From: Ignavibacteria bacterium
GTDB taxonomy: Bacteria > Bacteroidota > Ignavibacteria > Ignavibacteriales > Melioribacteraceae
Length of the DNA: 12,279 nucleotides
Assembly (NCBI GenBank): GCA_027347545.1
Contig: DAIEQT010000030.1
Span: forward strand, 1-12,279
Direction: 5' to 3'
Part shown: positions 1-5,751 of the stretch, piece after piece
How positions within the stretch are numbered: the first letter of the stretch is position 1
Layout: the number at the start of each line of letters is the position of its first letter
Program-made: the position numbers and the translations under genes
Notes under the pieces: model-generated
Databases searched by the model: none
What the model saw: only the letters and a program-made list of their open reading frames with translations
Told to the model about the DNA's origin: nothing

Positions 1-4
1 ATAA

Positions 5-66
5 TTAATGAATCAAAAATATATCTGCGAAAATCAGTTGAATCTGCGTCATCTGCGTGCCATTAA
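5..66. repeat. Short intergenic repeat with three ATCTGCG units
   Basis: ATCTGCG occurs three times in one orientation, starting at 23, 42 and 51, each followed by A or T. A related AAATCAGTTG lies between the first two copies. The stretch is bounded by a 6-bp inverted pair, TTAATG at 5-10 and CATTAA at 61-66. A second AT-rich inverted pair, ATAATTAAT at 1-9 and ATTAATTAT at 77-85, encloses it. It resembles, from memory, dispersed intergenic sequences in environmental FCB-group genomes, but one copy cannot prove dispersal. It could also be remains of an unknown element or a regulatory site. Confidence 0.45.
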
Positions 67-158
67 GGATTAAAAAATTAATTATGCGACAGCCATCTAT
101 GGGATTAACAACTTTAGCTGAACAAACAACAAAAGCAAAACAATTATAAAGGTAATAG
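67..158 (+). promoter_or_regulatory. AT-rich leader upstream of lpxC-fabZ
   Basis: This AT-rich stretch separates the ATCTGCG repeat from the first gene. A weak purine-rich ribosome binding site, AAAGGT at 148-153, lies five bases before the ATG at 159 and supports that start. No convincing sigma-70 or Bacteroidota-type (TTTG / TAnnTTTG) promoter pair is visible. A 21-codon open frame (84-149) lies in the same phase as lpxC and ends in TAA nine bases before it; it shows no recognisable similarity. Confidence 0.35.
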
Positions 159-1571
159 ATGCTCGAGCTCCAAAGAACGATTGCCAAAGATGTTTCCATT
201 TCCGGAATTGGTCTTCACACCGGTACATCTTGCACAATGACATTCAAACCAGCGCCGGATAATTACGGAATTAAATTTATCAGAATAGATATTGGCGGAC
301 GACCGGAAATTCCTGCTAACGTTGATTATGTAGTAGATATTTCCCGCGGAACAACAATTGGTTTGGGTGAAGCAAAAGTTTATACTGTTGAACATGTACT
401 TTCGGCTGTTTACGGCTTGCAGATAGATAACGTAATTATTGAGTTAGATGGAATTGAGCCTCCTATCGGCGACGGCAGCGCGATGCCTTACGTTGAAAAA
501 TTAATGGAAGCCGGCTTTGTTACTCAAGAAACACCAAAAGACTATCTCGTTATTGATCAAACAGTAAGTTTCCATGATGAAGCAAATAAAATTGATATTG
601 TAGCTCTTCCTTTAGACAGCTACAGAATTTCTATAATGGTTGATTACGAAAATCCCGCGCTCGGCAGCCAGCACACCGGTTTATTCGATCTTGAAAAGGA
701 ATATGTAAGTGAGTTCGCTCCGGCAAGAACTTTCTGTTTTCTGAGCGAAGTTGAAATGTTAGCTGACCAAGGATTGATTAAAGGGGGCAACATTGATAAC
801 GCTGTTGTAATTGTTGATCACGAAATCAATGATGAGGGCTTGGGAAGACTTAAAGAAAAATTAAATCTCGATCACGATCTTACAGTAATTAACGGTTACT
901 TAGATAACAACAAACTCCGTTTCAGAAATGAACCGGTAAGACATAAACTCCTTGATATGATTGGCGATTTAGCGCTTGTTGGCGTTCCTATCAAAGCTCA
1001 AATTCTTGCTGCCCGTCCCGGCCACAAAGCCAATGTTGAGTTTGCAAAGAAAATTCGTCAGCTGTATCAACAGAAAAAACTCGTAAAGAAATTCCAGTTC
1101 GTTAAGAAAGAAGGATTGGTTTTCGATATCAACGCAATCCAGCGAATTCTTCCTCACCGCTACCCTTTCCTTTTGGTTGATAAAATCATCCATCTTGATA
1201 TGGATAAAAAAGTTATCGGCATTAAAAACGTTACTATTAATGAACCTTTTTTTAACGGACACTTTCCGGGACAACCTGTTATGCCTGGCGTTTTGATTGT
1301 TGAAGCTATGGCGCAAGTTAGCGGAATTCTTTTGCTAAACTCATATCTCGATCCGGAAAACCATCTTGTTTATTTTATGAGCATCAATAACGCAAAGTTT
1401 AGAAAGCCTGTTGTACCGGGAGATCAACTTACTCTTGAAGCTGAATTAGTAAATGTGAAGGGCGGAAAATATTTTTCAATTAAAGGCTCTGCATTTGTTG
1501 ATGGCAATTTAGTTGCCGAAGCAGATTTTATGGCTGCAATGGTTCCAAAAGAAAATAAACCAAAAGAATAA
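159..1571 (+). CDS. lpxC-fabZ: Bifunctional LpxC deacetylase / FabZ dehydratase
   Basis: This 470-residue protein joins two cytoplasmic enzymes. Residues 1 to about 305 are LpxC, the zinc-dependent UDP-3-O-acyl-N-acetylglucosamine deacetylase that commits the cell to lipid A. Expected zinc ligands are H79 (in VEHVLSA) and the H262/D266 pair (RHKLLDMIGD); H289 in GHK fits the catalytic histidine, with E78 beside the first ligand. An insert before H262, around residues 230-255, makes this half longer than enterobacterial LpxC. Residues about 320-465 are FabZ, the 3-hydroxyacyl-ACP dehydratase: ILPHRYPFLLVD, then NGHFPGQPVMPG with catalytic H368 and E382 fourteen residues apart. Such fusions are established in Bacteroidota and Chlorobiota. 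The linker (about 300-320) is lysine-rich. lpxA follows after 9 nt. The start is backed by AAAGGT and by the LELQRTI opening typical of LpxC. Confidence 0.97.
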   Translation: MLELQRTIAKDVSISGIGLHTGTSCTMTFKPAPDNYGIKFIRIDIGGRPEIPANVDYVVDISRGTTIGLGEAKVYTVEHVLSAVYGLQIDNVIIELDGIEPPIGDGSAMPYVEKLMEAGFVTQETPKDYLVIDQTVSFHDEANKIDIVALPLDSYRISIMVDYENPALGSQHTGLFDLEKEYVSEFAPARTFCFLSEVEMLADQGLIKGGNIDNAVVIVDHEINDEGLGRLKEKLNLDHDLTVINGYLDNNKLRFRNEPVRHKLLDMIGDLALVGVPIKAQILAARPGHKANVEFAKKIRQLYQQKKLVKKFQFVKKEGLVFDINAIQRILPHRYPFLLVDKIIHLDMDKKVIGIKNVTINEPFFNGHFPGQPVMPGVLIVEAMAQVSGILLLNSYLDPENHLVYFMSINNAKFRKPVVPGDQLTLEAELVNVKGGKYFSIKGSAFVDGNLVAEADFMAAMVPKENKPKE

Positions 1572-1580
1572 AGAATTGAT

Positions 1581-2357
1581 ATGGTAGAAATTCATCCAAC
1601 CGCAATTGTTAGTCCTAAAGCTAAACTTGGAACAGATGTAAAAGTTGGTCCATTCACAATCATTCAAGATGATGTTGAAGTTGGCGATGGTTCAATAATT
1701 GATTCTCACGTTGTGTTGTACGATGGCGCACGTTTAGGAAACCGTGTTCGTATTTACCAAGGCGCAGCAGTTGCAAACACTCCGCAAGATTTGAAATTCG
1801 GCAACGAAGTAACTTACTTCTACATCGGCGATGAAACTCAAATTCGAGAGTGCGTTACTCTCCATAGAGGCACGCACGCAACTGGAAGATCCGTTATAGG
1901 TAAAAATTGTTTACTGATGGCATACACTCACGTAGCTCACGATTGCACGCTTGGCGATAATATCATTCTCGCTAACGGAGTTCAGATTGGCGGACATGTT
2001 GAAATTGATAACCATGTAATTATTGGCGGACTTGCCGGAATACATCAGTTTACAAAAATTGGTGCTCATGCAATGATCGGCACAAACTCAAAAGTTACCG
2101 CTGATGTTCCACCTTTCTTGATGGTGCAAGGAGTGCCGGCGCGATTTGAAGGAATTAACAAAGTTGGTTTACGCCGCAGAGGTTTTACTCCCGAACAACT
2201 TGATGCAATAAAAGAAGCTTATAGAATTCTCTATCTCTCCGGAATGCTTTTCTCTCACGCTAAAGAAAAAATTGCTAAAGATTTAGGTCATCACGAAGTA
2301 GTTAAAAATATTCTTGATTTTATAGCTAAGGCTACTCGCGGCATAGTTCGTAAATGA
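1581..2357 (+). CDS. lpxA: UDP-N-acetylglucosamine acyltransferase LpxA
   Basis: LpxA moves a 3-hydroxyacyl chain from ACP to the 3-position of UDP-GlcNAc, the first step of lipid A synthesis. The 258-residue length fits the family (262 in E. coli). Residues 1 to about 185 are hexapeptide repeats forming a left-handed beta helix, starting IHPTAIVSPKAKLG. H120 in HVAHDC corresponds to the general base H125 of E. coli. The C-terminal helical part begins near GLRRRGF (196-202) and ends TRGIVRK. By a gap-free alignment from memory, T168 falls at the E. coli G173 hydrocarbon-ruler position, and V195 replaces E200. The gene follows lpxC-fabZ after 9 nt, without a clear Shine-Dalgarno sequence, and overlaps the next gene by ATGA, so co-transcription is very likely. 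Confidence 0.97.
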   Translation: MVEIHPTAIVSPKAKLGTDVKVGPFTIIQDDVEVGDGSIIDSHVVLYDGARLGNRVRIYQGAAVANTPQDLKFGNEVTYFYIGDETQIRECVTLHRGTHATGRSVIGKNCLLMAYTHVAHDCTLGDNIILANGVQIGGHVEIDNHVIIGGLAGIHQFTKIGAHAMIGTNSKVTADVPPFLMVQGVPARFEGINKVGLRRRGFTPEQLDAIKEAYRILYLSGMLFSHAKEKIAKDLGHHEVVKNILDFIAKATRGIVRK

Positions 2358-3085
2358 TTTGGCACTACTTAGATTCCGGTTTTAATACCGGCGAGTTCAA
2401 CATGAAATTTGATCTTGAACTCGCTCAAAATTGCTCTCCCCAAGATGCTTACTTCCGGCTTTACAGATGGCAGCCATATTGCATTTCGCTTGGCGCCAAC
2501 CAATCGTTTGATGATATTGATTTAGCAAAAACCAAAGCCGATGGAATTGATGTAGTTAAGCGCCCAACCGGCGGAAGGGCGATCCTTCATGCGAAAGAAT
2601 GGACTTACTCTGTTATAGTTCCACTCAATTTTCAATATTCTCCAAAGGAAGTTTATTCGATCATATCTAACGCTTTAATCCGCGGACTTGATTTATATAA
2701 TCCGCTGCTTTCTAAATCGGAATTGGAAAGTGTTCAGCCGAATTTTCCAAAGTTGCTGGAAGAACCTACGGGCGTTTTGTGTTTTGCTTCCACTGCAAAA
2801 AATGAAGTAAAGTTTGGCGGGAAAAAATTAATAGGCAGCGCACAAAGAAAACTAAACAACACAATTCTCCAGCACGGCTCGATACTTTGCGGGACATTTC
2901 ACCAGAAACTTGCCGATTATTTGAATACGAGTGAAGAATCAAAGGAATTGTTGAGGAACGAACTTAGCTTACGTACAACGGAAATTGAGACAATTCTAAA
3001 TACCAAAGTTGATTATGCACAACTGAAGGAATGTCTAATCAAAGGTTTTGAGCAAGAATGGCAGATTGAGCTAATCCGAAATTAA
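2354..3085 (+). CDS. LipM-like octanoyltransferase / lipoate ligase family protein
   Basis: This 243-residue protein belongs to the biotin/lipoate protein ligase (LplA/LipB/LipM) fold. It opens with WHYLDSGFNTGEFNMKFD, like the W-DSG-NM start of LipM/LplA proteins. RPTGGRAILHAKEWTYS (71-87) is the acyl-binding motif. C143 in LCFAST lies where Bacillus LipM and LipL carry their catalytic cysteine. It is followed by GGKKLIGSAQRK (155-166) with a conserved lysine, and LQHGSIL (172-178). This points to an octanoyl-ACP:protein octanoyltransferase rather than an ATP-using ligase, but lipoate ligase or an amidotransferase remains possible. It starts inside the lpxA stop codon (ATGA), implying translational coupling; no separate ribosome site is seen. 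LpxA, FabZ and this enzyme would all draw on acyl-ACP. At 243 residues it is slightly shorter than Bacillus LipM. Family assignment is sure; exact activity is not. Confidence 0.85.
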   Translation: MIWHYLDSGFNTGEFNMKFDLELAQNCSPQDAYFRLYRWQPYCISLGANQSFDDIDLAKTKADGIDVVKRPTGGRAILHAKEWTYSVIVPLNFQYSPKEVYSIISNALIRGLDLYNPLLSKSELESVQPNFPKLLEEPTGVLCFASTAKNEVKFGGKKLIGSAQRKLNNTILQHGSILCGTFHQKLADYLNTSEESKELLRNELSLRTTEIETILNTKVDYAQLKECLIKGFEQEWQIELIRN

Positions 3086-3188
3086 CCAAGAAATTATTGG
3101 TGCAAAACTAAAATCACTTCCTTCCCTTCTTACTTTAGATTAAATTTAGCTACAAATTCATAGGGTTTTTCAATTACTGTACTGACCA
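3086..3188 (+). promoter_or_regulatory. 103-nt gap, likely site of a second promoter
   Basis: This is the only sizeable break between genes after position 158, so it is the natural place for a promoter of the downstream five-gene chain. It contains TTTAG twice, at 3134-3138 and 3145-3149, eleven bases apart, overlapping the palindrome TAAATTTA (3141-3148). This could be an operator or an AT-rich promoter element. No clear -35/-10 pair is visible. A 5-bp ACCAA/TTGGT stem (3085-3101) at the upstream stop codon has no following T-run and is not a convincing terminator. Confidence 0.3.
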
Positions 3189-4283
3189 ATGCGAATACTT
3201 TTTTCTTTACTTATACTTTTTACGAGCACACTTTTTGCGCAAGAGAACCGCGATCTTGAGTTCTATTTAGATAAAGCTCAGGTAATGGATATTACCAGCG
3301 ATGGCTATACTCTCTGGTTTGCGACAAACGGAAATGGGATTTTTCAATACTTCCCTTCGAGCGGAAAGTGGAATCAGTTTTCAACGCAGAATGGAAATAT
3401 TTCGCTCGACTTATTCTACTGCATTGCGGCAAACTCAAATTTCGTTTGGGCTGGCTCTACGGATGGGCTTTTTATTATTGATAGAAAAACCGGCAATTGG
3501 ACAAAGCGTAAATTTGCTCTCGGCGGGCAACTTTCCAACTGGATTCGCTCCGTCGCTTTTGATGAAGATGAAAACGTTGTATGGATTGGCAGATTTAAGT
3601 ATTTGACCAAATATGATTTAGCAACTAAAAAATATACCGATTACGATTTGACTATCCGGAACAATGAAAAGACTAACACTATAAAATCTATCCGGGTAGA
3701 AAAAAATTATGTTTGGTTTGGAACCGAAGCTGGGGTTCACCGTTATGATAAATCAAAAAATCTTGATGATAAAGATTCTCGCAAGTTTTACGACATAAAA
3801 AACAATTCGTTTAACGGCGAAGGTGAACAAGTTTCTATCAATACAATTTTGACTGAGCGTGAGTATATTTGGTTTGGACTTGATGAATTTGTAACTCCGG
3901 AGAGACCGGATTTTAATGTTGGCGGACTTTACCGCTTTGATTACAAAACCGATTGGCTCGGCTTAGATGCATCCAAAGGTTTGCCCGGTAACGGTGTTTA
4001 TGATTTAGAGAGAACCGGCAATTACATTTGGGCTTCACTCTATCAGTTTGGAAGTTCAACAAAAGAAACTTTTGGACGCGGTTTAGCTTTAATTAACCGG
4101 GTTAACAATCAAATAATTCCAATCCGCGATGATAGAATTCCACGCTCAATTTATTCTATCTATTTTGATGGTGTAAATCTTTGGCTGGGAACGGAAAGCG
4201 GTTTAATAAAAGTAAATTTCTTTAATAAACTTGCACAATGGTCGGGACTTACCGCCAATGTAAAAACTGAGGTAAAGAAATGA
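3189..4283 (+). CDS. Exported seven-bladed beta-propeller protein (two-component-regulator propeller type)
   Basis: No gene name is recognised. The 364-residue product begins with a signal peptide (MRILFSLLILFTSTLFAQ), probably cut after A17, so it should act in the periplasm or outside the cell. The rest is seven repeats of about 44-52 residues, each with a hydrophobic-W-(F/I/A/L)-(G/A) strand and usually a following G-(L/I/V) and tyrosine/phenylalanine strand: W43, W87, W132, W176, W228, W281 and W332. This matches the Reg_prop repeats of the sensor domains of hybrid two-component systems, and seven copies would close one propeller. No kinase, transmembrane helix or DNA-binding domain follows; the chain ends at KTEVKK. 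It overlaps rfaE1 by ATGA, suggesting a role tied to envelope or LPS assembly, perhaps as a binding or scaffold protein (inference). No Shine-Dalgarno sequence is evident; the start is chosen because it yields the signal peptide. Confidence 0.82.
   Translation: MRILFSLLILFTSTLFAQENRDLEFYLDKAQVMDITSDGYTLWFATNGNGIFQYFPSSGKWNQFSTQNGNISLDLFYCIAANSNFVWAGSTDGLFIIDRKTGNWTKRKFALGGQLSNWIRSVAFDEDENVVWIGRFKYLTKYDLATKKYTDYDLTIRNNEKTNTIKSIRVEKNYVWFGTEAGVHRYDKSKNLDDKDSRKFYDIKNNSFNGEGEQVSINTILTEREYIWFGLDEFVTPERPDFNVGGLYRFDYKTDWLGLDASKGLPGNGVYDLERTGNYIWASLYQFGSSTKETFGRGLALINRVNNQIIPIRDDRIPRSIYSIYFDGVNLWLGTESGLIKVNFFNKLAQWSGLTANVKTEVKK
4269..4272 (+). promoter_or_regulatory. Ribosome binding site of rfaE1 inside the propeller gene
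   Basis: GAGG lies seven bases before the rfaE1 ATG at 4280, within the last codons of the propeller gene. It is one of the clearest Shine-Dalgarno matches in the window and fixes the rfaE1 start in the ATGA overlap. Confidence 0.6.
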
Positions 4284-5275
4284 TTGACACAACTCTTAAA
4301 AAACTAAATACCTTGAGAAATAGTTTTATTGGTAAACGTATTGCTGTTGTTGGCGATATGATGCTTGACTGCTACTTTCAAGGTTATGTTAGCAGAATTT
4401 CTCCTGAGGCACCGGTTCCGGTTGTTGAAGTTGATGATGAGTTTGCGCGCTTCGGCGGAGCTATGAACGTTGCTTACAACATAAAAACACTTGGCGGCGT
4501 TCCCCTTCCTATCGGTATAATCGGCAACGACAATGATGGGAAATTACTTAAGAAGCTGATGAAGGATGTTGGAATCAGCGATGCTGGAATTGTTGTTGAT
4601 AAAAAACGCCCGACTACTGCAAAGACAAGAGTAATTGCAAATAATCAGCATGTGGTAAGAATTGATAAGGAAAAAACTCATCCAATTTCTTCAAATACGG
4701 AAAAAAACATACTGCTTATTTTGAAGAAAGAAATCAAAAAGCTTGATGCTATAATTTTGCAAGACTACAACAAGGGTGTGCTGACAAAAAGTTTGATCGA
4801 AAAAGTAATTGCTCTTGCCAATGATAATAAAAAGATTGTAACCGTTGACCCGAAGTTCAGCAATTTCTTCTCATACCAAAATGTAACTGTGTTTAAGCCG
4901 AACAGAAAAGAAACTGAAGATGCGTTTGGGACTAGAATAAAATCAGCAGAAGATGTAACCGGCGCTGGTGCAAAATTATTAGATAGTTTGAAATGCAAAT
5001 ACGCTTTGCTCACTCTCGGCGAAGATGGAATCGCACTTTTTGAAAAAGGGAAAATAGAAAGACGCGTTCCCACCAAAGCCAGAAAAGTTGCGGATGTTTC
5101 CGGTGCGGGAGATACTGTTATTTCTACTTTAACTATGGCGTTAACAGCCGGCGCCGATATTTACGATGCCGCTTACCTTGCTAATTATGCCGGTGGATTA
5201 GTTTGCCAGGAAGTTGGAATTGTTCCAATTGATTTAAATGTTTTATTCAATGCAGTAAAAGAAGAATTACCATGA
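4280..5275 (+). CDS. rfaE1: D-glycero-beta-D-manno-heptose-7-phosphate kinase
   Basis: This cytoplasmic PfkB-family sugar kinase phosphorylates heptose 7-phosphate at C1, a step towards ADP-heptose for the LPS inner core. The 331 residues match the stand-alone N-terminal half of E. coli HldE. VVGDMMLDCYFQG (23-35) and SRISPEAPVPV (38-48) are typical of RfaE1 and separate it from ribokinase or fructokinase. FGGAMNVAYN (58-67) is the PfkB signature 1 region, VVRIDKE (125-131) and QDYNKG (161-166) are family motifs, and FKPNRKE (205-211) fits the NXXE-type loop. SGAGDT (274-279) is the anion hole with catalytic D278. The gene begins in the stop codon of the propeller gene and ends in a 4-nt ATGA overlap with rfaE2, so kinase and adenylyltransferase are likely made in step. 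It is also called hldA in organisms with unfused enzymes. Confidence 0.95.
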   Translation: MIDTTLKKLNTLRNSFIGKRIAVVGDMMLDCYFQGYVSRISPEAPVPVVEVDDEFARFGGAMNVAYNIKTLGGVPLPIGIIGNDNDGKLLKKLMKDVGISDAGIVVDKKRPTTAKTRVIANNQHVVRIDKEKTHPISSNTEKNILLILKKEIKKLDAIILQDYNKGVLTKSLIEKVIALANDNKKIVTVDPKFSNFFSYQNVTVFKPNRKETEDAFGTRIKSAEDVTGAGAKLLDSLKCKYALLTLGEDGIALFEKGKIERRVPTKARKVADVSGAGDTVISTLTMALTAGADIYDAAYLANYAGGLVCQEVGIVPIDLNVLFNAVKEELP

Positions 5276-5751
5276 ACTATGTAAAAACTATAGAAGAGCT
5301 TTGCCAAATCAGAAATGAGCTGAAAGCACAAAACAAAAAAGTTGTTTTCACTAACGGAGTGTTTGATATTCTCCACGCTGGACATGTTGATTATCTTAGC
5401 AAAGCTAAAGAGTTGGGAGATGTTTTGATTGTTGGTGTAAACTCTGATGCGAGCGTTAAGAGAATTAAGGGCGAACTTCGCCCGGTTGTACCGCAGCATG
5501 AACGCGCGTTTATTATCTCATCACTAAAGCCGGTGGACTTTGTAACAATTTTTGAAGAAGACACTCCGTTTGAAGTGATAAATAAATTGATCCCTGATGT
5601 GTTGGTGAAGGGCGCGGATTGGTCTAAAGATAAAATTGTTGGCGCAGATGTAGTTGAAGCAAATGGCGGCTCAGTTGAAACGATCAAGTTTGTAAATCAA
5701 ACTTCTACAACAAACATTATCAAAACAGTTTTGGAAAAGTACAAGGATTAA
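5272..5751 (+). CDS. rfaE2: D-glycero-beta-D-manno-heptose 1-phosphate adenylyltransferase
   Basis: This 159-residue nucleotidyltransferase activates heptose 1-phosphate with ATP to give ADP-heptose, the reaction after heptose 1,7-bisphosphate is dephosphorylated by GmhB. FTNGVFDILHAGHVDYL (26-42) contains the HxGH ATP-binding motif (H35, H38) of the cytidylyltransferase-like superfamily. VGVNSDASVKRIKG (54-67) is the usual second strand-loop, VKGADW (112-117) is typical of RfaE2, and TSTTNII (144-150) replaces the ISSTxxR motif. Length matches the C-terminal domain of fused HldE. It overlaps rfaE1 by ATGA, and its TAA shares a base with the tamB ATG. GmhA, GmhB and HldD are not in the window, so the rest of the pathway must be encoded elsewhere. 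Confidence 0.95.
   Translation: MNYVKTIEELCQIRNELKAQNKKVVFTNGVFDILHAGHVDYLSKAKELGDVLIVGVNSDASVKRIKGELRPVVPQHERAFIISSLKPVDFVTIFEEDTPFEVINKLIPDVLVKGADWSKDKIVGADVVEANGGSVETIKFVNQTSTTNIIKTVLEKYKD
5743..5747 (+). promoter_or_regulatory. Ribosome binding site of tamB inside rfaE2
   Basis: AAGGA ends three bases before the tamB ATG at 5751 and lies in the last codons of rfaE2. The spacing is short, but with the TAATG stop/start overlap it supports translation of tamB by re-initiation after rfaE2. Confidence 0.4.

Noticed and set aside
5..199. 64-codon open frame on the - strand over the upstream region
   Set aside because: It covers the repeat and the first codons of lpxC and has low-complexity hydrophobic content without family features.
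969..1316. 115-codon open frame on the - strand opposite lpxC-fabZ
   Set aside because: It lies wholly inside a gene with complete active sites, and its translation shows no domain or signal.
3085..3101. ACCAA/TTGGT hairpin after the lipM-like gene as a terminator
   Set aside because: The stem has only five pairs with a 7-base loop and no T-run follows, so it is too weak for a rho-independent terminator.
5185..5499. 104-codon open frame on the - strand across the rfaE1/rfaE2 junction
   Set aside because: It is antisense to two well-supported enzymes and has no recognisable motif.
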